Notes: a model not told the origin generated them from the letters alone. 64,000 nucleotides of DNA from Papilionanthe hookeriana x Papilionanthe teres (GCA_022702705.1 CM040425.1:4340001-4404000); one strand, 5' to 3'; counted from the stretch's first letter, positions 9,459 to 21,150 are shown. Numbers and translations are program-made.

Positions 9459-12400
9459 TGACGTCCCGTTGACCTCGAGTATGCTGCCGCTAACATAAAC
9501 TTTCAAAAGATATTTCAATTTTGTTTCACAATAAGATCAATTTAATAATTAGGCAGTCCCTCGTATACGCAAGTATACATATCGTTCAAGTAATACTGGG
9601 CTCTAGTGGAGTCCTGGTTATCGATCCCACGAGGAAGTTAGGAACTTTTCAAATCATAGTATAAAATTGAAATCCAATACTCAATTCACAATGCAAGTCA
9701 GGTAATATTTAAGTTTCTAGTGTAAAGTTGACCATGGCTAAATTAACTAAAATTATTTTCTAAACTTATAAATAGGAATAACTAACATAGACTAAGCTTT
9801 GTATTGAAAGGTTCAAATATGGAAAAGTATATTTCCTCTTGCAATGATTCTATGATGAGTGAGTGATATAGATTGATAATAAACTTGTATTGTGCCAATA
9901 AGAGCATTTATATTCTTTACCTTCTTCAGAGTACTGATACACCTAAAATATATAGTGTTTTTATGCACATTTTTATACCTATTTTTGATGATATTGCACT
10001 TTAATGGAAGGTATCTTATGTTTTTCTTGCAGGTATGATGAAAATAAGGGAATATGATGAATAGAGCAAAATTGGATCAAATTTGGAGTAAAAAAATGAA
10101 AAAAAAATGAAAAATTGGACTTTGGCGGCTAAGCGCCGCCTGGTCGGCACTTAGCCGCCACAGTTAAAATCGAATTTTCTTTATATTTGGCGCCCATTTC
10201 AAGGGGTGTTTGAAGCAAATTTTGGTGGTGACTTCCTTTACTTCCCATGGGTGACAAATTTGAATGAAGGGATGCATCTTTTGGTGGATACGTTGAATCT
10301 GAACATGATTTGAAGAGATACCAAGGCACCTTTTGGATTATTTAAAATTATGTCATGAGAGACTTTAGTGTGAGTGGTGTGTGAGTCTACTCTTCTAGTT
10401 TTCAGTGTCATCTTCTAGTTTCAAAGAGTTTTAATTTCAGTCTTTCATTATTTAAAGTCTTTTAGAGAGTTAATTAGTTTAGTTTTAGAGGAGAAAGGTT
10501 TGGTGTGAAACTTTCTTTCCACCAATTTTTCTTTCATCCATTTATCTAGTTTTTATTGAAGTCTAAAGTCAGAGTTGGAGTCAATGGAGTTAGGCACCAA
10601 CCTCTGTAGTGTTGTTCTATGGAAAGTTAAGTTTCAAAGAAACTTCCGGAGTCTTGTGGAGAGGATTTTCAGATAAGTGTTTACTTCTGTTTTTATATTT
10701 AGTTTTTCTTGTTGTATTTTCTTTATGATTTCTATTTTCAAATCAATGTGTGCTTGTGTTTTCTTCATGAATTCTAAGTAGTTTTCTTTATCTTTTTCTT
10801 TCTTAAATGAAGAAGTATTTAAATTATGTAGGATTGTTGCGGAATGTATAAGTGTTTAAAGTTGGAATAAGTTTTGAAGATTTAATTCCATGAACTTAAT
10901 TTACTTCTTAGTTTGGCCAGTTAAGATGTTAAAATTTGTTGTGAGATTATGTAAGATCCAATGTGGTATTGTCTCAAACAACAATTAGTAAAAATCACAT
11001 GCAATTATGTGGGTGAGAATTGTAGTCCATATAATTGTATGCAATATATTAGGAGATATGCTTTTAATGGGGAGTAAAATTTGAGAACTTTAGAGTGACA
11101 GGCTAAAGTTCCCTAATTTGGTTTGATATTTTAAATTTTGTTATGAGAAGTTAGCCCCCAGGTGGAGGGAATCGAGGGAACTCTAGATTGAGAGCTGGTA
11201 TTTTCCCTGCCTAACCATTTTCAAAATTTTAAAATTTCAAATTAACCAATGTTCTTTATAGAACTAAGTAAGGATGAAGAATAAATTTGCTCCTATTTGT
11301 GATAACACATTTAAATACTTCCACAAAAATACTTTCATAATAATTACTGCTTTATAAGAGGAAGAAAAAGATATTTTATTTCCTGGTATTGTATATCGTG
11401 TTTTAAAGTTCTGATAATTTTCATTTCCTGTTTAGCTTTTATTAAAAATACTAAAAACAAGTTTCAAGCTTTACAAATCAAAACATACTTTCAAAAGTCA
11501 TTAAAAAAAGTAAAAATATAATTTTCATAATTCTTTAAAAATTTTTTACGTTCCCTATGGGTTCGATATCTCGGGGCTTAATCAGAAAGTCCTATATTAC
11601 TTGATAAACGATAGGTATACTTGCGTAGTATCCCATATTATATAATCATAATTTTCAAATTTAAATCGTCAGCACATATATTCGGTGTGGTGTCAAGTTT
11701 TTGACACACATATATTTATCGGGGATCAAGTACCCCTCTTCAGAGTTATGTAAAGAACATTGGCAAATCCTAGGCTTAGTCCCTAAATCCATGGTTAGGC
11801 TGTGAGGATACTGGCTCTCACTTCTGAGCTCCCACTTCCCTTCACTTGAAGGCTAACCCTAGCTTTAGCTACCAAACTTTAGGACCAAATTGGGGATTTC
11901 AGCCTGTCACACTAAAATCTCCAATTCGATGCCCATCAAACCACATTTCCCTATTTATTTGCACTCAAGTCTCATGAACTACGCAACACATTCAGGGACA
12001 TTGAATGAATTCTCCACTATTGTTGTAGAACACTTAGTCCTCTTGGATTGAATGTTTCACAAGTTTTAACAATACAATTGGCCAGATAGAAAAGTTAATG
12101 AAGTTTAAAGTGAAAAATCTTTACAATTTCTTAGCATTTCAAATGGCACATCAAATCTACATCACCACTTCACCACATCTCATTGCAAGAAGAAAGACAA
12201 AGAAATCTACTCAGAATTCATGAGGAAGATACAACAAAAAATGGATTTTATATATAAAAGCAAAATCATACAAATCACAAGAAGTAAATACAACTTATCT
12301 CAATTTCTTCCCTAAGCAAATCCCATGAAGTTCCTTTGAATCCTTTTCTTTCTTCTCTACAATACTCAATTCTCTCTTTAGAATAGTAAGGAAGAAGCAA

Positions 12401-12961
12401 TCTCTCACTTTCCTCTTTCTCTTACACTCTTTAGAGAAGATTCCCTCACAAAATAAGACTTCTACACACTTTAACACACTTACCAACACACTCTCCACAA
12501 ACCCTAACACACTCTCCTCACTCCGAAAGACACACTCCCTCTCTTCTCTCTCTTTCTTTGCATCCAAATCTTTTTGAAATAGTTTAGAAACAAAGTCCCC
12601 AAGATTTTCCTCAGGCAACCCTTCAAAATCGTTCAAATACATTGAATTTGACTTCCACCGACATTAGGCGCTGATGGTACTGGATAGGGCGCCAGTGCCA
12701 CTGGATAGGGCACCAGCGGTGCTGGTCCACCTTTTTAATATTGATCTCTCAGTATTTAGGCGCCGGCGATGCCAGTAGGCTGATTTCTTCTTTTTGTTTC
12801 TTTTTGCTCCAAATTCATTCCTTTTCTCTTACTTTCACTCCAATCACCAAAAATCATCATATCTGCAGCAAAACATGAACAATACATTCCTTTAAAGTGC
12901 AAAATCACCAAAAATGAGTATAAATTATATTACTAAAATCTAACATATTTTTGGTGCATCA
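9459..12961 (-). repeat. 3' LTR of element G, split by S1
   Basis: The minus strand begins TGATGCACCAAAAATATG at 12961 directly after the PPT. Without S1 it is about 1.7 kb, like the LTR of A. The shared block (ACGCAAGTATACATATCG, AGTAATACTGGGCTC) lies at 9554-9640. GC modules at 12660-12775 read GGCGCTGATGGTACTGGATAGGGCGCCAG and similar, in pieces shared with the internal spacers of the same element. The terminal bases at the 9459 side are TGACGTCCC, or TGACCTCGAG if the end is 9470. Confidence 0.8.
9935..11728 (+). mobile_element. S1: LTR-only insertion in G's 3' LTR
   Basis: The insert starts TGATACACCTAAAATATATAG and ends CGGGGATCA, 1794 bp, flanked by AGTAC at 9930-9934 and 11729-11733. 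The host reads through when it is removed (TTCAGAGTAC then CCCTCTTCAGAG). It is the same LTR family as S2, shown by matching starts and the GGCGGCTAAGCGCCG module at about 10125-10165. Near the end it contains GTGTCAAGTTTTTGACAC followed by TCGGGGA, which looks like an LTR end plus a scrap of PBS. The frame at 10129-10329 is incidental. Confidence 0.85.
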
Positions 12962-12976
12962 AAATCCCCCAAACTT
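12962..12976 (-). promoter_or_regulatory. Polypurine tract of G
   Basis: The minus strand reads AAGTTTGGGGGATTT directly before the 3' LTR start TGATGCACC. It is the expected plus-strand primer for reverse transcription. Confidence 0.85.
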
Positions 12977-14223
12977 AATTATTACTTGTCTCAAATCGTA
13001 GTAGTGAAGATTTCACTTATATAATACTATAATTTTTTATTTAAATGAATATAATAGTAAAATTCTTAGATAGAAGTTTAGTAACTCAGGTTAAAACTAC
13101 AAGTATAAGATCATTCAGTAGTCAAGTCAAAGAGTTATAGTTTCCTATTCATTTCATGATTAACCATAATTTGTCACATTAAGGGTGCCTTAAAAGAATA
13201 TATGAAAAAGAAACTCATGAAAACTCTATTAGAAAGTAGGCTAATACTTTAAATATAAATTCAGAAATATAACAAAGTTCTTCCTCTAGGTTGATTCAAG
13301 TGAAGCTAATTTTTTATTAGGCATCTCCTCAAACTTCTCCTCACATATATTTTCTTTCTTTTTTTTCTTTTTCTCTTTTTCTCTTTTTTTTTCTTCTGAC
13401 TGTTTTTCAATCCATTCTTTTTCTTTTTCTTGTGAGGATTACTATATCTGGATAGCCTTCAATAGTTTTGAACTTTACTCTCCTCTTTCTAAAGTTGAAA
13501 CTTGAATCACCTATTTAATTTATAGATATATTTTAGCTTTATAATTCATTACAAAGTCACAATCTTTTCTTCTCACATAACTCTTTAAGTCTCTTAACAT
13601 TTCAAAAATACAGTTTTCCTTACTTTAAATAGTCTTCTATAGTCCAATCCTCTTATACAAAATGTCTTAACCTCTAAAGTTAACCTTTATTACTAAAAAC
13701 TTTCATTCAAATCTACCATAATATTTAAATGAAATCAAGAATCTAGTTATCTAAAGTTAGGTTCAACAACTAAAAGTAATGTTGATAATTTTTAAAAATA
13801 TATTAAATGAGAACAAATAAGAGTTAATATTCTACTCTCCCCCAAACTTATGTTTTTCATTACATATAAATTTATAAAGGTAGAGAGTAAAAGAAAACTA
13901 ACCTTTTTGTGTTAGGATTTTGAAATCTCTGAAGCTATGTTGGTATTAATTAATAATTTAAGCTAACAAGCTTGAAATAGTTAGAAGCAGCACTATATAT
14001 AATATTAAAAATTTTCAGGGTGAAGAAATATTAAAAGACTTAAACTTTAAACATCCAACATAAACATCACAATCTCAATCCAAATCACTAAACAAACTAA
14101 CACAGAGTTCATTACATCTTCATTTATAACATCAATACATTTGCCAATTAAACACCCCACAAAAATACAAATAACTAACATATAAAAGAACAACATAACA
14201 TAATGAAAATAGAAATCACATAA
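12977..14223 (-). other. 3' UTR of G with second PPT and stem module
   Basis: No ORF is recognised. In coding order it holds a second polypurine tract, TAAGTTTGGGGGAGAGTAGA (13831-13850), then a stem module. One arm, GTGAGG on the plus strand, is at 13432-13437 and its partner CCTCAC is at 13339-13344, bracketing a stretch that is almost pure purine on the coding strand. Both features recur at matching places in D and E, and the second PPT also in B. Confidence 0.6.
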
Positions 14224-15019
14224 CTACCAGTCATCATCAGCAGCTTCCTCAGCTTCATCTGCATGATCAGTTCGGTAAGGAATATAACTGGGGCAGGTAG
14301 GAAATATCACTCCAAAGTCTCCCCTCATGAATCTAACTTGAGCATCATGTTAAGCAATGTCATATTTAACTCTCCTCCTCATATAATCATCATTAGCATC
14401 ACTTTGACCCTCTAGTCCATCCATCCTACTTTGGAGTCTATCAATACTGGCACTCTGAAACCTCAGCTGCTCCATAACATCAGACATAGTAGGTGCCTTA
14501 GAAGTAGAAGGTATGTCCTAGCTAGTAGTAGGAATATCAGTACTCCTACTTTGTCCCCTCCATAATACATGAGACTCATAAGTACGAATAGTAACCTTGG
14601 TAATAGGCCTCAGTGGATGGACTACCTCTTCTGTACTATCAAACTCAACTCCAGGTTGTACACATAAAGAATGAATTAGGGCAGGATGTCCTAATCCACC
14701 AGTGGTTTCTCGTCTAGCAATAGTTTAAATACTCTTAAGGATAATCAATCCAACAATAATCTGTTTCATATTCTGAATGCAGTAATTAAGAATAGCTCTA
14801 TCTCTAGTAACTTTATTGTGATGATAAGAAGGTAGTAAGCTAGCAGAGATGAAATAGTGTCGGGCTTTAGATGCTAAATTTAACTTGGAAGCAGGGAAAT
14901 TAATCATTTGTCTTTGCTTTATTTTCCATTCCCCTTTTCCATCAGTAAGAAAAGCAATAACTTCATTCAGTCTAGCTTCTATAGTACCAAAATTTTCATA
15001 TTCACAAAATGAAGCTCCC
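14224..15019 (-). pseudogene. G ORF1, C-terminal part (plant transposon-protein domain)
   Basis: This is the distal part of an accessory ORF whose N-terminal part is at 28473-28801, separated by the insertion of B. The domain is recognisable from the stretch NEVIAFLTDGKGEWKIKQRQ, then LASKARHYFISASLLPS and HHNKVTRDRAILNYCI, which align with ORF1 of D. It matches the family annotated as 'putative plant transposon protein', found downstream of pol in Athila-like elements; its molecular function is unknown. The C-terminus is acidic (AEEAADDDW, stop at 14224-14226). Stops and frameshifts are present. Confidence 0.72.
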
Positions 15020-16895
15020 TGACCCGATTTTTGTATTTCCAAATACAAGGATTTGTTACCACTGCTAGAAAATTTAATTTTTGGCAAAGGCGCAAAACAC
15101 TTGACCTGGAATAACCTGCTATATAGATGTGTACCAAATTTTAATTTCTGCAAAAAATTGATTGCTACTGAATGCTAGGCCGTTAATGTTTAATACTTTT
15201 TTAAATATATGTTTATATAGCAAAATATAATTTAAAAAGAAAATATTTTATATACTTTTTGGGTACTACGCAAGTATACGTATCGTTTCAAGTAATATAG
15301 GGCTTTGAAACAAAGACCCCAGTATCGATCCCACGGGGAAAAAATATGATAATAAATTTTTAAATATTGTATTTCAAAAATCTTTTTGTATTTTAATCTA
15401 ACTATAAATTACTTTTAACTTACTAGATGCGGATAAAGAAAACAATAATAAAAAAAATGATTTTGTGAAACTATATAAAACAAACAACTTTCTTCCCTTC
15501 AATTAATCTAAGATTTTTAAGATAATTTCATATTCGTTGGAGAATTTAATTTATGGTATTGTGCCAAATAGAAGCATTCCTATTCTTTACCCTTTGATCC
15601 AGGCGCAAAGAACATGGGCTAATTTACAGATCAGGTCCGGATGTATTGTTAGTAGAATGGGTTAATCTAGACTACTAGATGTCCAAGGGTGGCTATGGTC
15701 GGCCCTACTAGTGACCCTTTCATTATCTATAAATCAAATTATAAGAATTTAGTCTGTCACTCTAAAAACTTATCAATTCTACGCCCTTTAAATCTTATCT
15801 TCCTATTTATTTCGCACTTCACTTGAATAGCCCGCACATGGCCTTCGACTACCCAAGGATTCATGTGACATTTACAAGTTAAGAGTTCTTCTCCTTCTAG
15901 GTCTCAAAACTCTTCAACAGGTTTTAACAATTTAAATGGCCAATTTAAAAAGTAAAGTAAGATCAGGTATTAATATCATCACAATGTTTTGAAAATTTTT
16001 TGAATTTCAATTCTCCATCGAATCTTATATTATCTTATTTATCTTTTCATAATTGAAGGAAGAAAGTAAACTAACTACTCATAACACATTGATTATAAAC
16101 AGCAAAACATAATAAATAAACTTTAAATCAAAAATAAAGTACTTATCTCAAATATTCCTTCTACAGATTTTTTGATTCCTACTGACTCCACAGTGTAATG
16201 AACTCCAGATGCAACAACTTAAAAATAAACTCACTAAACTAAATAAAAGTGGCCCTAAATTTCTTTCTCTATTTCTCTCTCTAAGGATGAGAGATCCTAA
16301 AGTGGCTAAGAGAAAGGGGTTACAATGGGGGCACGTTTTTATGAAGAAATGGACTCCTATTTATAGACTTCAAGGGTTGCCTTGAGGCACTTCTTCAAAA
16401 CATGTCCACATTCAATGAATCTTCTAGAAGGTCTGTCTGGCGCCTAGGCGCCGGAATCTGGCACCTAGGCGTCGGACACCACGTCCAGTTCTTCGCACCT
16501 CTTCACTTTGGTTCGCACCTCTTCGCGATTAAAACTGTTTTGGAGCGTCCAAATGCAATGTATCACATGTCCTATTATCAAGGAACAACTGCCAGTCTTC
16601 TAGAATGTCCAATAACCACTCACTCCGTCAAAATAACCGTCCAAACGTTGTCAAAAACTGACAGTTCTGTATCGAGTCCGGCGCTTAGCGCCAACTTCGC
16701 GCGCTGGCGCCGAGCCATATTTTTTATAAATTTTGTATTTTGCTCCATTTTTGCTCCCTTTTGCTCATTTTTCCTTTTTTGGACCTTTTTACATCACCTA
16801 CATCCAAAAACACAAAAATACCTTTCATTAAAGCATAATATCCTTAGAAATTGATAAGAATTAAGGCATAAAAATAGGTATTTTTTTATGAATCA
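15020..16895 (-). repeat. 3' LTR of element B
   Basis: Minus strand from TGATTCATAAAAAAATACC to AAATCGGGTCA, 1876 bp. It contains the shared block (ACGCAAGTATACGTATCG, ATCGATCCCACGGGG at 15269-15342), a TATA box (16357-16365) and GC modules at 16439-16475 and 16680-16712. Here the first module is a dimer, GGCGCCTAGGCGCC followed by GGCACCTAGGCGTC; the 5' LTR has only one unit. Confidence 0.93.
16357..16365 (-). promoter_or_regulatory. TATA box in 3' LTR of B
   Basis: The minus strand reads TATAAATAG, about 530 bases from the LTR start, the expected position of the U3/R promoter. The nearest GGCGCC module is about 75 bases upstream of it. Confidence 0.6.
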
Positions 16896-16910
16896 AAATC
16901 CCCCAAACTT
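16896..16910 (-). promoter_or_regulatory. Polypurine tract of B
   Basis: The minus strand reads AAGTTTGGGGGATTT immediately before the LTR start TGATTCAT. Confidence 0.88.
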
Positions 16911-17310
16911 AAATGTTACTTGTCCTCAAGTAACTCTTTTTACTATATAAAATGTATAACATTTAGAATAAAATATAAATATTTAAGATTCTTTATAATT
17001 TTTGATTTTATAAAGTCTTTAGTAAATTATTAACCCAATTTCACTAACTAGGTTTAATTTTAAGAATTTAAAGAATATTCAACTACCAAATCATGAGATT
17101 TTAAATTTTTCATCCATTTTGAAAATAATAGAAGTTTATTATATTAAGATCTCATAGATTATTTACAAGAAAAAGATCTCCTTGAAAAATCTTTCCTAAA
17201 TAAATATTCATAAAAATTAAGTAAAATATGTAACTAGTTTTCTTTCTATAAGATAATTCAAGTGAAGCCAATTTTTGATTAGGCATTTCCTCAAGCTTCT
17301 CCTCTCTTCT

Positions 17311-17384
<74 letters not shown>

Positions 17385-18264
17385 ATTACTATATTTGGAT
17401 AGCTCGTTAATGGTTTTGAACTTCACTATCCTTAAGTTATATTTTCAAAACTTATACATTTCCACTTAATTATTATAACATGAATAAGAATTCAAAAAGA
17501 TTTTCAATCTTTTCTTTTTCAAGTGATAATTTTTTATTACTTAATATTTCTAAAATTCTATTATTTTTACTATGAATAGAAAAATTTCTTAATCTTATTC
17601 TTCTTTAAGTTAAATAATTCTATTTTTAAAATCAATCAAAGTTATTAAAATTTTGGTTAATTTCACTAAATTGTTTATAATTTCAAAAATAAAATTGATC
17701 TCAAATAAATTCTTCATTCCTTAAGCTATGTTAAAAAGTTTTTTTTTTTAAAGAAAATATTAGCTCTTTAAGGACAAATAAAATTTAAATTTGAATGTAT
17801 TTTCCCTTCCCCCAAACTTAAGTTTTGGTATACTATGAAAATTTGAAAGTATGAGAGAAAGAAAATCATAATTTTAAAAAGGAAATTTTTATAAGTATGT
17901 AAAAACGATCTTAAAAAGAAAAATTTACTTCTACTCATGCTTTTATGAATAATTAAGATAAAATTGAAGTAGGTATAAAAAGTAAGCAAAGCTAATTTTT
18001 ATGATTATACTAAATTTGAAACAAAATAAAAGCAAGAGCAAAATTACTAATTACTAAACAAGAGACCGAAACAAACATATCATAAATTAACTCTAATCTC
18101 AATCTCAAACACAATATACTAAGAATATTCTAACAACGACATCTTAACACTAATTAATCCACACGAGTACTTAAACAAATCAACATACATCAAACATAAA
18201 ACTAAACAAACAAACCAAACAAAACAAATCAACAAAGTAGCACAACATAGAGATCTATAAACTA
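16911..18264 (-). other. 3' UTR of B with second PPT
   Basis: Non-coding. A second polypurine tract, CTTAAGTTTGGGGGAAGGG on the minus strand (17803-17822), lies about 0.9 kb before the PPT. The conserved 3' UTR block (AAGCCAATTTTTGATTAGGC, CCTCAAGCTTCTCC) is at 17260-17310. Where G, D and E have a purine-loop stem, B has a (TA)n tract. Confidence 0.6.
17314..17382. repeat. (TA)n microsatellite
   Basis: About 69 bases of TA within the 3' UTR of B, lying between CTCCTCTC and GGATTACTATATTTGG, the position of the purine-loop stem in the sister elements. Confidence 0.95.
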
Positions 18265-19431
18265 CTAGTCACTGGCTGTAGCCTCATCATCATCATCGTC
18301 ACTAAAGGAAAATTCTACATCCTTAGGATCAACAAATGGTGTGAAACTAGGAAAAGTAGGGAAACTAACATCATGCTCACCCTTCAGAAATCTGACTAGG
18401 GCTTCATTATACTCAGCATCATAGCTACTCTTCCTCTGGGTATAATCCGATAAATGATTAAGTTTCCTATCAATAAGTATCAACTCTGCAGCTGAGTTTG
18501 AAATAACTCCTCGTCGTCGTTCTATAAACCGATCATGCATTGACTCCCAGAAACTCGATGGTGGCTCAGTAGAAGTGGAGGGTCGAGAAGTAGAAGGTCT
18601 ACCTGGAGTAGGTACAAAAGAAGAAGGAGCATTCGATTTCTTCCCTCGAAGACGATCAGAAATGCTAATGCTCTCCTGACCAATCGGCTTAGTAGTCTTC
18701 AACCTTTCCTCCGAAATATCCGCAAGTGACTCCATTGCTAATACATAATGAATAAATCGGAGATGAGAATCCCGATCCAATAGAAGTGCCTGGATCTCGC
18801 GAGTAGAATCCACATAATCATAAATAATACCGCCGACATTAATAGGCTTCCTTTCCCGAATGCAAGTAGTTTAAGATCGCTCGATCTCTAGTCACTTCAC
18901 TCGTGTGGTTGGAAGGTAACAATCTTGCGTAAATAAAATAGTGTCATGCTTTAGAAATACCATTTAACTTAGAAGATTCGAAGTTTACCTTTTTTCGTTC
19001 CTGATCTTCCAAGATCCAGTACCGTCAGTCAAATAAGAAATGATCATATCCAAATCTCCCTCAGATGGTGATAATCCAGAATAGTGGCACTCTAAAGTCG
19101 GTGGCAGACCATAAAATACATTGATTCTTTTAGGATTAAATCCTAATCCGACACCTCTGACAAAAACTTCATCATTTTCGACATCCAGAAAATTTACATA
19201 AAACTCTCGAACTATAGGGATAACAGCAACAACAGTGAAATAACAGAATCGTTGTCAATTGTGCGCAACGATAGTGTTTTCAATCATTTCTCCTGGATGA
19301 TAGAAACTTCATTCTGAAATGAACTTCCTTGACATTGCAAATTCGTGGAATCAAAAGGGAGCAGCTGCAGTAGAAAATTTGCTGCTATCAAAGTTATCTC
19401 GTGCCTTTCCGCGTTTAGATTTCGGAGTCAT
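18265..19431 (-). pseudogene. B ORF1 (plant transposon-protein domain)
   Basis: The start is the ATG at 19431 (MTPKSKRGKARDNF), which matches MASKSKRGKEHSKF of D. The middle carries the 'putative plant transposon protein' domain but is frameshifted, first within about 30 codons. The last 182 codons (18265-18813) are open: a Ser/Pro/Thr-rich linker (RPSTSRPSTSTEPPSSF), a segment with DRKLNHLSDYTQRKSSY, and an acidic tail (FSFSDDDDDEATASD). Basic N-terminus, domain, low-complexity linker and acidic tail recur in D and G. A nuclear or nucleic-acid role is only a guess. Confidence 0.72.
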
Positions 19432-20228
19432 CTAAGCGTGAAAGAAAACAAGAACAAATTTAGGAATCAAAAATTTAAACTCTTTTTAAGTTTATAAAAC
19501 TTAAAATAAGTTTAAAAATCCAAAGAAATCACTAAAAATAAAAAAAAATTTAAAATTATGGTTCTTAGCAAAACCTAGGGAAATCTATGGTGAAAATCGA
19601 AAATAAATGGTTTAAAGTGTATATCAACCTTGAGACGAAGAAGTCAAGTGGTTTCGCGCTCAAATCCTTGATTTTTTGACCTCAAAATGGATCTAAAAGG
19701 TGTATTTTCGCGAAAATGGGGAAGAAGATGAAGCTTAGGCGTCGATAATGGCTTTTGGGGGTATTTAGGGAAATTTTCAGGTACAGGCCGAACCAGCGCT
19801 TAGGTGCCGAATTCTGACTCCTAGGTGCCAGACTCGCCTTTCACAAAAATTATTTTTAAATTTAATTTTCCACCAAAATTCATAAATTCAACTTCCAATT
19901 ACTCACATTAGAGTAGGGCTTCAGTTTCTAACTTCCAAAACATTTTCCAAAAATCTTAAAAATTAAATATTAAATCCACCAATCAAACATAAAGTTTAAA
20001 TCAAACTTCACTAAATTCCATTTATAATCTTCAATATTGGCTCAATATATTCCAGATAAGTATTATACTTGATTCAAGTTCCTAATACACACTCAAACAC
20101 AACAATTTCTAAGCAAAAACAACACACTTTGAACATGAAAGCAAATACACAAACAAACACAATCAATTCACTAAATCGATACAGCGACTCAACAAACCAG
20201 ATAATAACTATCTCATTACTAGAATATT
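19432..20228 (-). promoter_or_regulatory. Spacer before B ORF1 with GC module
   Basis: Non-coding. AGCGCTTAGGTGCCGAATTC and CTCCTAGGTGCCAGAC lie at 19795-19830. They are decayed versions of the GGCGCCTAGGCGCC unit found in B's own LTR. The module stands upstream of ORF1 in coding direction. The plus-strand frame at 20069-20296 is not a credible gene. Confidence 0.5.
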
Positions 20229-20600
20229 CTAATCTTCACAAGGGAAATTGTGTATTCCACTTGGAAAGAACACTAACGCTCTCGGGAAATCCGTAGCCGT
20301 CTTTTCGTCAATCCACTTGTTCTTCACATACATTTGAACTTGAGCATCTTGATAAGCCGCAAAATGATCAAATTGAAGTTTCATTTGCCATTCTAGATGT
20401 TCAATTTGATGAAACATCTCATGAAGCCGATCTTCAATGCTTTTAAACTCCGCTTCAAACTTATCCAAACGACTATAAATTTTCTCTAAACTTACCGCGA
20501 TGAAACCATTGAAGTAGGGTTGAGGATCCTTTGAGACCTTGTCCCTAGCTTCTTCTCCATGATTTCTTCCTTCTATTTCTTCAAAAATTTCTCAAATCTC
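20229..20600 (-). pseudogene. B small accessory ORF (coiled coil)
   Basis: The minus strand reads PYFNGFIAVSLEKIYSRLDK, then FEAEFKSIEDRLHEMFHQIE and HLEWQMKLQFDHFAAYQD, and ends in a frame of 79 codons from the ATG at 20468. It aligns with the intact-looking small ORF of D (58215-58526) and with the C-terminal part of G ORF2. Charged heptad-like spacing suggests a coiled coil. The upstream start seen in D is lost by a frameshift or stop here. It lies between pol and ORF1. Function is unknown. Confidence 0.55.
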
Positions 20601-20663
20601 TCAAGAATGAAGTGTAATGTATGTAACTTTGATTGCTTGATGGTTAGGGAAGAAGATGGGTTG

Positions 20664-20824
20664 ATTTAAAGGTGAAAATCGTGTGAAAAACTCAAAATTT
20701 TCGGTTTTTTGCACGACCCAGTAACCGTGGCCCTTAGGGGCCGAATCTGGCGCCTAGGCGCCGGACCTATTGATACATAGTTTAACTCTGGCGCTTAGGC
20801 GCCGAATCTTGGCGCCTAGGCGCC
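20664..20824 (-). promoter_or_regulatory. GC palindrome cluster before the small ORF of B
   Basis: Two perfect 14-nt palindromes GGCGCCTAGGCGCC (20749-20762 and 20811-20824) and one near-copy GGCGCTTAGGCGCC (20790-20803) stand in AT-rich DNA. TTTAAAT on the coding strand follows at 20664-20670, about 80 bases downstream, as the TATA box follows the same module in the LTR. The layout suggests an internal promoter; this is inference. Confidence 0.5.
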
Positions 20825-21150
20825 GGAACTATGTTTAACTCTGTTTCGCCTAATCGTCAAATTTCAAAGTTTCATTCTCCAAGATAGGTAAATTAAACTG
20901 GTAAGAGTAATCTCGACTCAATAACACACATTGTAAACAATCATAATGAAGGTTAACTTGATCTCCTTTTTACTCATATTAAGAATAGAGTGATCCAATT
21001 TCTAAATCTTACATACTTCAAAATAATCTTCAGCCTAAGTCAACAAAGACTTATAAGCATCAAAAAAATTTAAAGTAATATAAAATTAGTCAAGATCGAG
21101 GCATAACCTTACACTAAAACATAAAAACACTCATAACAAAAGATAATTAT

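Noticed and set aside
16402..16854. 150-codon plus-strand frame, with a relative at 28110-28301
   Set aside because: It lies antisense inside the U3 of B's LTRs and differs between the two LTRs by indels, so it is not conserved as protein.
17275..17469. Frame with a long Tyr-Ile run
   Set aside because: It is a translation of the (TA)n tract.
20749..20824. CRISPR-like spaced palindromes
   Set aside because: Spacing is irregular, units are 14 bases, and this is plant nuclear retrotransposon DNA.
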